Assembly: GCA_013350335.1 (NCBI GenBank)
Contig: CM023540.1
Coordinates: forward strand, 47,599,222 to 47,663,221
DNA length: 64,000 nucleotides
Reading direction: 5' to 3'
Origin: Chimonanthus salicifolius
Lineage: Eukaryota > Streptophyta > Magnoliopsida > Laurales > Calycanthaceae
Shown: one piece after another, positions 11,176-22,995 of the stretch
How positions within the stretch are numbered: the first letter of the stretch is position 1
How the letters are laid out: every line of letters begins with the position of its first letter
Position numbers and translations under genes: made by a program
Notes under the pieces: model-generated
The model's input: the letters and a program-made list of their open reading frames with translations, nothing else
Database searches by the model: none
What the model was told of the DNA's origin: nothing

Positions 11176-12626
11176 TTTTAATTCTATTATAACACATAAT
11201 ACCTTCATTACAACACTTTATTATTATTATTTTTAAAACAAAAGAGACATGCAAGAGGAGAAGTGGGATTTGCCAAGTATCTCATGAGGTGTGTTTCATG
11301 CAAGAGATTTATATGGGTGAGATTTATTATTCAGTCGATATGAGCTAATATCGTCTCGCGCCCACAGCGGATATCAATTTTTTTTTTTTCAAAAACGAGA
11401 TTAATGACTATCGACCGATATTTAACCAATATATCTCAGCGAGATATCGACCATCTCGGTCGATACTATGCATATCAGCTGAGATTAAGACCCCTAATGA
11501 GGTGTCTCTCGTACAAGAGATATAGTGGTGGATTGCATGGGCCTTGGTTTATCTCATGGCCTTGAAGCTCAACTACTCCTTAATTTTAAACTCAATTAAA
11601 TGGGCTTGAAGTTCAATGAACCCATCATTCAACTCAATTGGGCTTAACTCAATAAAATGCTTCAAACCCAAAACAAAACAAAACAAAATCAAATTATTAT
11701 GAAATTTTCTCCCATTTCTTACCTAGTTAAGCACAACAGTTATCAAGCTTGTTAATTAACAATCTAATTAGTAAAAAAATATTTTTCAGGTTCTTACATT
11801 GGTTTTGTAAAACCCCCAATGAATCCAATGAATACTTATACGAGTCACTAATGCTTTTCTATCATAAGGTGCATAGTTGCATTATAAGCATATACAATCA
11901 AATTAATCAAAATTTTAAGTCTCACATGCATTGTGCTTTAGAAAAATGCTAAATTAATATAAGTTTGTTACTTTAGTAGAGTAATAGATTTTTTTTATTT
12001 AACATACTATATGGGTAGTAGGCCTTATCACATTGAAGATTTAGTCATGGAATATATTTAAATTTTGGATATGGATTCATCAAAATTAACAGTAAAATGG
12101 GTATTTTGGAGTAGATTTTTTTTTTTTTTTTGACATATCCATGTCGACAGTAGGCCTTATCACACTGACAACCTAGTCATAGAGTACAAGAAAATTAAAA
12201 TTTAGTAAATTTTTGTAACCTTAAGATTTAAATTCATCAAACTTAATGTTTAAATGAGTATTAACAGTACAATCACTTTTGATATCAAATTTTCAATATT
12301 TAATACTCTACAATTATGGTTTTTATATGATGAGACATTGTAGGCCTTTTATGTCAAGTGTCAAAAATATATTTTTTATTTCTATGATTGCACTGGGCAA
12401 AACTACTAAAATGCCTGAGTATTTTTGGCACAAAGGTGTTATATAAGGCCTACTTAATAACGAATCTACGATACTTGCATTATTGCATTTTCTTTTAAAC
12501 TTAAATTTAACCTTTTACAATATTTGTTTGATAGACTTTAATGTTGGATTGATGAATATAGATAAATTTTTATTTTTAATTCTAAAAAAATAAGAATTAA
12601 GTATTTTAAAAAAGTTCTATTTTAAA

Positions 12627-12790
12627 TGGGTGTAGCTCGAATTGGTTACCTTTAGCTTGAAGAAACGAGAGGCTGTGAGTTCGAACATCCATGGTCTAAC
12701 TTTGGTATGCCTTAGGGGTAATGGGCTGACTTATGGAGGTTTTTCGCTGGATATCCCGTACTTTCTCACACCTAAATTCAAAAAATAAAA
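12627..12790 (+). mobile_element. tRNA-derived SINE, family A
   Basis: It begins TGGGTGTAGCTCGAATTGG (box A region), has GTGAGTTCGAACATCC (box B), then GGTATGCCTTAGGGGTAA and CTCACACCTAAATTC, and ends in an A-rich run. It is the same family as the copies at 2243 and 18730 but in forward orientation. It sits about 360 bp upstream of the PPR start codon, within the likely promoter region. Confidence 0.8.
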
Positions 12791-13062
12791 ATCTAAGATT
12801 TTTTTAATTTTAAAATTAAAAAGTAAAATGATTTAATAAATTCTATCTTAACAATAAAATAGTGCTCTAGCTGATCTACTTGATTATTATTTAAACTAAA
12901 ATATCTAATCATATAATTTTTTTACCTACCCAATGGGTATAGGGTCAGATCAGTCGGGCTGTGCCAGGACTCAACCAGGCCTAACAAAGCCCAACATTCG
13001 AATTTTCTCCTCTCTCTCGTTCTCATTTAACAGAATCACCTTTTCTCTTTCAAGGTTTCCTA

Positions 13063-13071
13063 AAACCCTAA
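13063..13071 (+). promoter_or_regulatory. telo-box upstream of the PPR gene
   Basis: AAACCCTAA, extended as AAACCCTAAACCCC, lies 81-89 bases before the chosen start codon. A CT-rich leader with repeated TTCTTC follows. Telo-boxes are common near the transcription start of plant housekeeping and translation-related genes. Position and neighbourhood fit, but function is inferred. Confidence 0.6.
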
Positions 13072-13151
13072 ACCCCTTCATCATCACTTTCTTTCTCATC
13101 TTCTTCTTCTTCTTCTTCTACTTCTCATGCATATATGAGTGGATTGGTTCA

Positions 13152-15572
13152 ATGGAAACAGGATCTACCAGTTGCCCCGCAACACATTCTGGAGAACAAG
13201 AACTCCTCCAAAGCAAAATTATTGAAGAAGTTTCTTCCATTCTCAACTCCACAAAGGACCGCAAGGACCCTCCAATCTTCCAATCTTTGACTCCATACAT
13301 TCCACACCTCACCCCATCTCTCCTCCCTTCAATTTTCTCCTCCCTCTCCCGAACTTCTCACACCCACCCAAAATCCCTCCTTTCCTTCTATAACTGGTGC
13401 CAATCCCACCTCCCAAATTTTACCACCCCTGCCAATTCCCTCACCTCCCTCCTCACCCTCCTCCCCTCCCTCTTCCGGTCCAATGCCTTCTCTGATGCCC
13501 GCTCCCTCATCCTCTCCTTTATCGCCTCTGACCGCCCCCAACACCTTCTCCACGATGCTCTCCTCCATCCCCCTCGCCATATCCCTCCCCCCTCGCGGGC
13601 ATTGCTCGATACCGCAATCGGTGCATATGCCCATGCCCACCAGCCCCACCTCGCGCAGAAGGTGTTCAAGAAGATGAAGCGGCTCCGCCTCTGCCCGTCT
13701 CTTCTCACCTGCAACACTCTACTCATTTCAATGGTAAGATCATCTTCCCCTTCTTCCCTCCCAATATCCCGTGAGATCTTAAATGACATGATCATCCTAG
13801 GCATCCAACCAAATACAAACACATTCAACATTATGATAAATGGGTTTTGTTCGAGATCAAAATTTAAGGATGCCATGGAATTGTTCCGTTCAATGCAAGA
13901 TCGGTTCAGTTGTTCACCTGATGTCATTACGTATAACACAATACTTGATGGATTCTGTAAAAGAGGCCTGTTGAAGGAGGCCCGTGATTTGCTTGCGGAT
14001 ATGAAACTGAGAGGGCTTTCACCAAATAGGAACACTTATAATACATTGGTGTGTGCCTATTGTAGATTGGGGTGGTTGAAGAAGGCTATGTATACTGTGG
14101 AAGTGATGACAAGGAGTCACTTCCTGCCCAACATTTGGACATACAACATGTTGATTAGTGCACTGTGTAAGGAATGGAGGATCGATGAGGCCTTTCGGCG
14201 TCAAGATGAGATGGAGAAGCTTAAATTATTGCCAGATGTAGTGACATACAACACGCTGATCAATGGATGTTTCGAGTGCAGAAACAGTTCAAAGGCTTTT
14301 GAGATCATGGAAAGTATGGAAGGGAAGGGTGTGAGACCAAATGCCATCACGCATAATATTCTGGTCAAAGGTTTGTGTAGAGAAGGCAAGGCAAGGGAAG
14401 CAAGTGAGTCCTTAAGAAGAATGGAAGAGAATGGGTTTTCACCCGATTGCGTTACTTATAATACATTGATTGGTGCCTACTGTAAAGGTGGGAACATGGC
14501 TGAAGGATTCAAGCTTATGGATGAGATGCTTAGGAAAGGTTTAAAGATGGATACTTGCACATTGAACACTGTTCTTCATTACCTTTGTAAGGAGAAAAGA
14601 CTTGATGAGGCCCATGAGCTGCTACGAACTGCCCCCAAGAAGGGATATACACTTGATGAGGTTAGCTATGGGACACTGATTGTGGGGTACTTTGTGGATG
14701 AGAACGTAGATGGAGCTTTGATACTTTGGGATGAAATGAAGAAGAAAGAGATATTTCCTAGCATCATTACCTATAATTCTGTAATCTCGGGGCTATGCAA
14801 AGCAGGTAAGACTGAGGGAGCAATAAGCAAGTTGAATGAGATGTTAGAGAGTGGATTGGAACCAGATGAGACAACATATAATACAATCATTCATGGATAT
14901 TGCAAAGAAGGGGATTTGGAGAAAGCGTGTCAGTTTCATAATAAGATGGTGGAGAAATCATTCAAGCCTGATGTAATCACGTGCAATATTCTTATTAATG
15001 GGCTATGTAGAGATCAGAAGGTGGATAGGGCTCTTAATCACTTTGATAAGTGGGTCTCAAAAGGAAAAACAATTGATGCCATCACCTACAATACATTGAT
15101 AGCAGGTCTGTGCAAAGAAGGGAAAATAGACACTGCGTTGAAACTTCTTATGGAAATGGAAGAGAAGAATTTAGGTCCTGATAATTATACTTACAATGGC
15201 ATTCTATGTTCACTTTCAAAGGCAGGAAGAACAGAGGAAGCAGAGAAGTTATTATTGAAGATGGTTGAAAGTGGAAAATTAACTGGTAAGTTTGCCATTT
15301 CCACTTCAGAGAAGGTCATTTCTGATGGAAGAATAACAGAGAAGAATCAAGAGGCCTGCAGTGAAGAAAATTCACAGGAAGACACTGAATCTAATTCAAC
15401 TAATTTCTCAAAGTGCATTGATGTGCTCTGCAGAGATGGTAAATTTAAAGAAGCTGTGTGTGTTTTAAATGAAATGATTGAGAAGGGTATTTCTATACAT
15501 GGATCTACCTATATCTCTTTAATGGAAGGGCTTATCATGAGGCGTAAAAGAACATCGAAGGGAGGAGGATAG
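13152..15572 (+). CDS. P-class pentatricopeptide repeat (PPR) protein, At2g16880-like
   Basis: Predicted 806-residue RNA-binding PPR protein, encoded without introns as is usual for the family. About 16 consecutive PPR motifs run from residue 148 to about 711 with near-invariant 35-residue spacing and typical cores such as TYNTLI and GLCKEGK. After a charged linker, a further degenerate motif lies at about 765-796. No E, E+ or DYW domain follows, so it is P-class, the type that binds organellar transcripts for processing, splicing or stabilisation. The motif order and the N-terminal helical region resemble Arabidopsis At2g16880 from memory. The frame is open upstream to an ATG at 12933, which would add 73 residues with a Phe-rich hydrophobic run. 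I chose the ATG at 13152 because the upstream part looks like a CT-rich leader with a telo-box. If the longer start were used, the N-terminus would differ greatly for targeting. Confidence 0.93.
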   Translation: METGSTSCPATHSGEQELLQSKIIEEVSSILNSTKDRKDPPIFQSLTPYIPHLTPSLLPSIFSSLSRTSHTHPKSLLSFYNWCQSHLPNFTTPANSLTSLLTLLPSLFRSNAFSDARSLILSFIASDRPQHLLHDALLHPPRHIPPPSRALLDTAIGAYAHAHQPHLAQKVFKKMKRLRLCPSLLTCNTLLISMVRSSSPSSLPISREILNDMIILGIQPNTNTFNIMINGFCSRSKFKDAMELFRSMQDRFSCSPDVITYNTILDGFCKRGLLKEARDLLADMKLRGLSPNRNTYNTLVCAYCRLGWLKKAMYTVEVMTRSHFLPNIWTYNMLISALCKEWRIDEAFRRQDEMEKLKLLPDVVTYNTLINGCFECRNSSKAFEIMESMEGKGVRPNAITHNILVKGLCREGKAREASESLRRMEENGFSPDCVTYNTLIGAYCKGGNMAEGFKLMDEMLRKGLKMDTCTLNTVLHYLCKEKRLDEAHELLRTAPKKGYTLDEVSYGTLIVGYFVDENVDGALILWDEMKKKEIFPSIITYNSVISGLCKAGKTEGAISKLNEMLESGLEPDETTYNTIIHGYCKEGDLEKACQFHNKMVEKSFKPDVITCNILINGLCRDQKVDRALNHFDKWVSKGKTIDAITYNTLIAGLCKEGKIDTALKLLMEMEEKNLGPDNYTYNGILCSLSKAGRTEEAEKLLLKMVESGKLTGKFAISTSEKVISDGRITEKNQEACSEENSQEDTESNSTNFSKCIDVLCRDGKFKEAVCVLNEMIEKGISIHGSTYISLMEGLIMRRKRTSKGGG

Positions 15573-18500
15573 AGTTAACCATTTGACATCTCTTCTTTTG
15601 CAACACCAAATGGTTGTGTGCTCGGCTGTCCTTGCCTTTTTTCTGCAGTAGTCCTCGGAAGAAAATCAGGTTCATGATCTATTCATTCTTTTGATCTGTG
15701 ACATGAGAAGTATTAATAATAGAAAGAATTAGATGAGTTTGCTTTCAAAAACAAAGGTAAAAAATAAAAACCTTCAAGTTACCTTTTTTATAATCACAAA
15801 GATTACAATTGGAAGCATTTAGATTTATCTTGCAACTGAAAACTGCTATGTGTGTTTCACGATGGATACCCTTTGCATAGCTAAAGATCTGCACAAGACA
15901 TTAAAGAACTAAGGACTCAAATTTTGTTATTAGACAATGTCTCTTGCTAATGCTTTTCTGATGGCCCAAATATTGATGATGTCCAACTAATGAAAGATTC
16001 TAGCCATCAATCATTTGAACCTTTTTTGGAGACTGTTTCTAACTTATTGTTCTATCTTCTATGTGCTACTGATCTGCTTAAGACATTCCAGTTTTCAAGT
16101 TTTGATATCCTCCATCAATGGTGGTCACCCACATCATATAAATAGTCTTACTGTACTGAATGTCCAAATAACTGTGGAAGTCTGGGAGACACAGCAAACT
16201 AAATATTTGTTGTGGACAATGTTTTGAGCATTAGTTACCAGATATTCATCAATTTTGAGACAAACCACACTTTTTTTGCTGATGATGCTTCTTGAATTTA
16301 TTATTAAATATTACAATTTTCAGTTTCCTACATAAAGGATTTTGACAATTTTCTGGTGTCTATAACAGGCATCAGTGACAATTTCTGTTGCGGTTGTCTC
16401 CTAAAGTAAGTGTCAACTGTAGATGGACCCATTTCCAGGAGTTGCCAAGCAAAACTTTATTCCAACTAAGAAACAGAAGACACTACAAATTGATTATTTT
16501 CGTCATTTGATTTCTGATGGCACTTGTCAATCTACTCATTCTCCTGTACAAAATGCTCCTTAGGCATTGCATTTTGTCTTGCTTGGCAGGCAGCTATATA
16601 GAAAAGGCGCTCCTTCCTCTGCATAACTCTCCTATCTTCACACACTGTAAAAGACTGAACTTAATTTATCTGTAACGGTATATCTTTTTATAGAGTTCTA
16701 TCATATCTCTGTTTGTATTTTCACATGTTATACATTTATGACTTTTTTCTTTGAAGATGATACATTTATGAGTTATGGAAACATGCATATGACATGGTTT
16801 CCAATTCCAAGTTACACAAGATTAGGATTATGGTTTCATTTCGTATGGCCAAAAATGATTGTCAGACAACAGTTGTATATAATAGAGTTAATGTAATTAA
16901 ATCTATTCTCTATGGTTTTTCTTTTGTGCTTTCCTTTCTTTTATGTAGCTATATATACTGTAAAATAGATGATATTAAATAGATATGGGACCAATCTCTG
17001 ACCATTTAGATTCCAGACCACTAATTATTATTTAGAGAAAGAGATGTGAATTAGCAGGTATTCATCTGATCTGCCCCAGTCCCCAGATGTTTTTGTTCAG
17101 ATCACCTGTTGTCTCGAAAGCAGGTTTCCCCTGTTAAGATGTGAAAAAAATGGATGAGGCATAAATAGGGCATACCGACACACTAGATCAGCCTGTACCA
17201 AAAATTGGCCCATTTAAAGTTCTAGCCATTCAACATAAGGCCTTGAAATGGCCTGTTTGTAATTTTTCAGATGGCTAGAAATCGTCCATTTCAAGGCTTT
17301 TCAAGACTGCATACTAGATGGCTCTAAACTTTTGTTCTGCTTAGTTTTTGTATGTAGCTGATCTTGAGAGACTCCTATTTCATTTGGCGACGCTCAGGAT
17401 GCCTCTCTGTACATGCCATCTCCTCATCTTCACATCGCAACAGATAAAAAAGGAATGTTTTGACAGAGCAGAAGATCTGGGCTTAGAATGTGCCCATTAG
17501 AGGATCTTAAAACTTCAATCTGTTATAAAATGGCTAAAATTGGATGTCTTGCCTATTCTGATTTTGATTATTTTGGGGGTGTATGCCATATTGATGTTGG
17601 GATCTACATCATCAACAGTACAAATTGCCGAAGTATGGGCATTGTGTAAAAACTTTTGACATGTTATTTGCACATTCTCGTGTTGAGGATATATAAATTT
17701 TTCTTTTTCTCTCTATTTTCTTCTTTTGATGAATCTTATGCTTTATTTATTGTTCAAGTGTAGGCAAATCTTAAGAAATAGCAGGAAACCTGAGATTCCT
17801 GAGGGTATATTTATCTACACCCTTTTTCATTGGAAAATAGAGGTTTGTATGAAACCATTTCTAAGCACATGTTTGTTTGGACATTTGAGATGAGAAAACA
17901 GGGGTTGATTTCTCTCCAGTTTTTCACACCATATACCCTGCGAAAGCACTTGAAAAACTGATTAATGAGCCCAGTTGAGTCTCTCTGAGGTCTCAATTGA
18001 TTATTCTCTTCTTCTCACTTCCAGGTCTGTTCCACTTTTGCGCCATCCCTTCTCTTATTGTGGTTTTCTGTCTCCAATTTAAGGTCTCTAGTCATCCCTC
18101 ACCACCAATTTCAGGTTCTTGGTCTTCTCACACCACCAGTCACAGGTGCAACTCTCTCAAATCTGTGCTTGTAAATGTTTATTAAAAATATCTCTTCAAT
18201 TTCTTAAAATTTTGTTAGAAATTGATTTCGTAGAAATTTCAAGGAAGTCTTTCCATTTGATGTCCAAACCAGGAAAGCTAACCAAACCAGCTACAATCCT
18301 CCCATTCCCTTTTCTTTCAAAACTACTTACTGCCATCAACAATTAGGTTATATCGGGCCTGTATTATCTTCACAGATGTTGCAAGGATTGTGTTCATACA
18401 TGTGCATACAATGACTACTTCTACGTGCACGTGCGAATGTCTTTCTCGTTACACTTTGCCATCTTTGTTCGCTAGTTACAAATCTATCCTATGCTGCGAG

Positions 18501-18716
18501 ATGATCCCCATTTTGGCAATGTTTCTGTTCTTTCAGTTTTTAGCAGAGAGAGAGAGAGAGAGGCCATGGCAGTCTTACCATACTTGTTCTTCTTTCTCAT
18601 ATTCCTACCTGATTGATTCTGTGGAATTGAAATTCTCTGGAGATACTTCCTTTGAAATAACAATATCTTTCACTTAAAAAAATGATATGGGTTTAATCAG
18701 TTTTGGTTAAAATGGT
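15573..18716. other. PPR 3' flank and intergenic DNA
   Basis: No protein gene or RNA gene is recognisable. The first part should hold the PPR 3' UTR, but I see no decisive polyadenylation site. A GA microsatellite lies at 18545-18563 (about nine GA units). Confidence 0.5.
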
Positions 18717-18729
18717 CATTTTCAGGAAG

Positions 18730-18903
18730 ATTTTTTTTTTTTTTTTTGAATTTACGTGTGGAAAATTGTGGGATACCCAGCATAAAACTCCTACAGGTGA
18801 GCCCACCACCCTGAGGGCACACCAAGGTTAGGTCATGGGAGTTCAAACCCGCAACCTCTCACTTCCTGAAGCGGGAGGCAACCAGTTAAACTACATGAGT
18901 AAA
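18730..18903 (-). mobile_element. tRNA-derived SINE, family A, with target duplication
   Basis: On the - strand it carries box B GGGTTTGAACTCCC, the family body (CCTTGGTGTGCCCTCAGGG, then GGGTATCCC) and ends in a run of A. It is flanked by ATTTTCAGGAAGA on the left and ATTTTCAGAAAGT on the right, an imperfect target-site duplication of about 12 bp. The head is diverged (TGTAGTTTAACTGG). Confidence 0.85.
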
Positions 18904-19461
18904 ATTTTCAGAAAGTACTTTCCTTTATGTGCATTCAAATGGAGTGTCACATGATATGTCCCTTTTGGAAATGTAACTGTCACTGAAGCCTGATGATGCA
19001 TTTTAATGTACCATCACTTGCAATTATTCTAATTATTTGGAATAAAAAAGTGGGAAGAGAAGTATCCTAATTATTCTAGTATCTGCTCTTCTGTAAATGG
19101 ATAGTACTATGATTTCCTTTTTGTATGATCGTATGTACTAGGTATGCTCAATTCAAATTCTTCACTTCACCCCCTAAAACCTACACGCGGATAACCATCA
19201 TGTGCACGAAAAAGAATCTGTTATTCAAACTTTATAAAGCCACCAAACTCTGGAAAACCATCATAGAGATTCTTGGACATCCAAAGCTGTTCTAATACTT
19301 AAAAGGACACCTGTAGAATCATGCTGCCCTATATTTTCTATGTTTGAAAATTTTAATATTTTTATACTAAAAGAAATATAAAAAGGGAAACATATAAAAA
19401 CTAAAATATCTCACTTGTGAAAAAAAAAATTATGTATAGATGTTTGTGTGACATTTAGCAT

Positions 19462-19560
19462 GTTTGAAGGGTTTCCAATAAAATTGGAATGATACAGAGA
19501 AGATTAGCATGACATCTACGCCAAGGATGACACGCACAAATCGAAAAATGGTTCAAATTA
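19462..19560 (+). pseudogene. U6 snRNA pseudogene
   Basis: Most of the U6 core is recognisable: AATAAAATTGGAA, GATACAGAGAAGATTAGCAT, AAGGATGACACGCACAAATC and AATGGTTCAAAT. It differs from plant U6 in the stretch after AGCATG, where CCCCTGCGC has become ACATCTACGC, and at several single positions. The 5' stem-loop is degraded. The U3/USE element (TCCCACATCG type) and the TATA box of real plant U6 genes are not visible upstream. This is probably a retroposed or dead copy. Confidence 0.88.
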
Positions 19561-19956
19561 TATTATTGAAGTAAATCATGGGCACAATATTTCAAGTAAA
19601 ATAGGGTACCCATATCCATATTTGTGTCCCAACTTTTCTGAAAATGAGGTTTTCATATCTCCAGCCTCGTATGCCTGATTGTATGTGCGTCGACAGTACA
19701 ACACCGATTAATTACAACTTTCACATTAAAAATTAAACTCCAACTCTTTCACAACATATGTGTTGGAGTCATATGTTTGAGTAGAAGTTGTAGTCAATCT
19801 GTGATACACTGATATAACTCATCGGCATTTCTGTGCACCTATGTTTTGTTTTTAGTTGTTCTGTCCATTTGAGTTGGAAAACAGAGATGATATATAAATG
19901 ATGATGAGGTTCACTGGATCTAGTTTTCATTTGGCTTCTAAAAATATGAGTTAGAT

Positions 19957-20188
19957 AATTCAAGAGGGGGTTAGTCTGATGGTCAAGAAGCTTCCTTCAT
20001 GAAGGGAAGTTTTGAGTTCGATTTACGTTAAACATTTTTCTGGGCTACTCCTCGTACTTGCTTACCCGGTGTGTGGGGAATTGGGAGGCTTGCATATGCC
20101 CCAAGTACTAATCGAGTTAAAACGCCCCCTTTCTAAATACAGATGAGAGCCCTGCACACCTTGGTCATTAAAAAAGAAAAGAAAAAAG
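19957..20188 (+). mobile_element. tRNA-derived SINE, family B, with 9-bp target duplication
   Basis: It is flanked on both sides by GAGTTAGAT (19948-19956 and 20189-20197). The head shows a degenerate box A (TTAGTCTGATGGTCAAG) and box B (GAGTTCGATTT). The body holds CCCGGTGTGTGGGG, GCCCCAAGTACTAATCGAG and CACACCTTGGTCATT, and it ends in an A/G-rich tail. The body differs from family A. Related copies lie at 10337 and 34262. Confidence 0.8.
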
Positions 20189-21545
20189 GAGTTAGATTGA
20201 TTGGTATAACAGAACTAGAACTTGTAGGAAAATTGTATGTTCTTGTATTCTAGTAGCATGATAAGATGGGTTTTTCTATAATGCTTGGATTTGTTGCACA
20301 TGCACCCACTTCATTCACATGATAACATTTAATATCTTATTAAGTGTAATGACCCAGGTCAACAAAATAGTAATGGGAATAAGATGATATATCATATGAT
20401 TTTACGATTTTTGATTTATGATTGACACCCCTAGAAAAATTTCGATACGATTCGAGTTTGATAACATTGGATAAAATTCTAGAATACCTTACACTTAGAG
20501 CATTCAGAATATTTGTAAAATTCCATGCTCACAAGGTGTGTGATAATATGTTTGAGTGAATGTTGCCTTGTGCACATTCCAATGCATAACTAGATATGAT
20601 TATGGTTTGACCCCTTTATGCCTATGTGTGATTGATGTGAATATATTATATCAGATATATATGTGTGAGTTTCCCAAGTTCCCTATGATTATATGTTTAC
20701 TATAATTGAGAATTCATAGATTTGTGATGTGTTAAAGTATAATAGAATGTATGATAAATCAAGATTGCCTAATATGTGTAATATAGGGTACTGATAACTT
20801 TCTATACTTGTGTATGGTTATGCGTAATGTATGTATCAAATGAATGCTTATGCTTATGAATTCTTAGATGGGTAACTCATATAATAAGCATGATGAATGT
20901 GTTTTAATGCCATGCTTGGATTAATTGATGATGTGTACATCATTTGATAATGGTTGTGGTGGATTGACCTAACCATGTGTAGAATGAATTTCCATGATTT
21001 AAGAGGAACTTGATAAAGAGTTAGACTAAGTGATATGGGTGAGTTAAGGTCAAGTATCTTAGAATCCAATGGGGTTAACTTGTGCTATAATGGAGATGGG
21101 CTAGCATGATTGATAATGTATGGAATGTAATGTAAATGCTAAAAAAACCTTATTTGATTTTCCGAAAGTAAAAGTACGATGACTCCCCAATGTCAACCCA
21201 AATTTAAAAATATTGAACTACGGTTGATTTGATCCACTATGTGGTACGTAGGCAACTGAGAGCATTGTGCCTCAGCTCGATCAAAAGATGCATTGTGTCA
21301 TCCATTTATATTAAGGACGATGTAAGATGTTGAGGCAAATGTGAATGGTAGAAATGGATTGGTGGGATATACCTTCCCTAATATAGACCCTAATGCAGAT
21401 GTTGGATCCCACGAAGGTGGCCCAAAGAGGTTATGATGCATTGGGAGTTTCGATATGATGAGACATATATGTTTGATACTCGAGTAAAGCCTACAGTTGC
21501 TAGAGAACTGTGAAAATTCTTAAGATGGACAGATGATGACTAGTC

Positions 21546-21745
21546 ACTCGATTATATTAAGACATGGTATGGGTGTCCCTCACGTGATATTGTTGATTGA
21601 GATGTGGTATGAGTGTGTCCCTCACGTGATAGTTGTTGATTGAGAAGTGGTATGGGTGCGTCCCTCCCGTGATATTAATTATATTGAGACGTGGTATGAG
21701 TGTGTAGACGTGGTATGGGTATGTTACTCACGTGATATTGATAAC
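21546..21745 (+). repeat. Short tandem array inside the solo LTR
   Basis: Repeats are built on GAGACGTGGTATGGGTG, TCCCTCACGTGATATTG and TTGATTGA. About five diverged units of 45-55 bp are visible, and a related unit recurs near 21945. Each unit carries CACGTG, a palindromic E-box/G-box core, in most copies. Confidence 0.75.
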
Positions 21746-22440
21746 GTTATGCCTTAGTCCGTTGAAAAAGGAAACTGTCCGATCAGTAATCATTGTGTCT
21801 CACCTTTGTATAATTAAAATGATGAGATAAGTATATATTCCATGAGTAAGGCCTAGAGTAGCCGTGAGACCGTGAGAGCCTCGATATGAACATAAGGAGA
21901 CTATGGCATTGAGATGTATATGTGACTTGGTCACTTGATATTGAGATGTGGTATGGGTACGTCCCTCACGCGATTATGATAGTGGACTGACCGTTCTATA
22001 GAGATATTCAGGAGGGTGGGGTAGGCTACGGAGACTTGGTTCTGTAGAGTTACTGTCGAGGAGTAGGTCCCTCACATGCTACACGCTGGAGGGCGCTCTC
22101 ACGGCTATTTCACACTACTTGATGTGCGTTGATACTCAGAGCTAGATACTATTTTACCCCATGGGGGTGGTGCTAGCTTCGTTAGACGCGGTCCAACCAC
22201 CTTAGAGCTTGACTGAATCACCCATAAGGTGAAGGATGCAGGGCGAGGTAGACTTGATCACGCTAGTTGTAGGTCTTCCGCTTAGTAAGTCATGGACCAT
22301 AAGTCTTGCTAGAGGTCGTGGTATATTTATGATATGATATGATGATTTTATATTGTTGCCACAGTCAAGTAGTGATTCGTTCGAGTGTTGTTCCTACGGA
22401 TAGAAGATCTTATGGTAGATGATGTGTCCGTGGATTAGTT

Positions 22441-22995
22441 ATGCCAATAGATGGATTATACCCATGGAAGGATTATATTCATGGATGGTTATTACCGATG
22501 GATAGATGATACTCACTGATAGAGTGTTACCAAGGATGGATGTATATACTCATGAATGATGGTTCCCATTGTGGTTTGGATTCATGCCAGGACGTTTGTC
22601 TTATGGTAGACCTATTGGTCTCAGAGTAGACATATTTGTCTTATGTTAGACATATTGGTCCCATGGTAGACATATTGGTATTTTAATAGACCTGTTGGTC
22701 TCATAGTAGACGTATTGGTCTTATGTTAGACATGTTGGTTCCATTGTAGACGTATTGGTATTATGATGGACATGTTGGTCTCATAGTAGACGTATTGGTC
22801 TTATGTTAGACCTATTGGTCCTATGATAGACATATTGGTTCTACGAATATATGAGTTACGCCCATTGATGGATTATACCCATGGAGTGATTATATTCATG
22901 GATGATTATTACCCTATGGATAGATGATACTCACTAATGAAGAGTTACCAGGGATGGATGATGAATCCCATGAATGTTGTTCCCATGGTACACAT
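22441..22995 (+). repeat. Higher-order repeat inside the solo LTR
   Basis: A block with GATGGATTATACCCATGGA, TTATATTCATGGATG and GATAGATGATACTCACT occurs at about 22450-22580 and again at about 22865-22990. Between them lie roughly a dozen 20-21-bp units of the type AGACATATTGGTCTTATGTT. Both periods are visible by eye. Similar CCATGGT-containing units continue in degenerate form to about 23345. Confidence 0.8.

Noticed and set aside
12016..12452. AGTAGGCCTTA and its complement TAAGGCCTACT about 430 bp apart, suggesting a MITE
   Set aside because: Only 11 bp match, no target duplication is present, and GTAGGCCTT also occurs at about 12150 and 12340 inside the interval. A chance or tandem origin is as likely.
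13388..14035. 215-codon reading frame on the - strand opposite the PPR gene
   Set aside because: It lies entirely within the PPR coding region. Its composition is the complement of PPR codons and no family is recognisable.
19964..20060. Possible functional tRNA gene in the SINE head
   Set aside because: Box A and box B are degenerate, no cloverleaf can be drawn, and the unit has a SINE body, an A-rich tail and target duplications.
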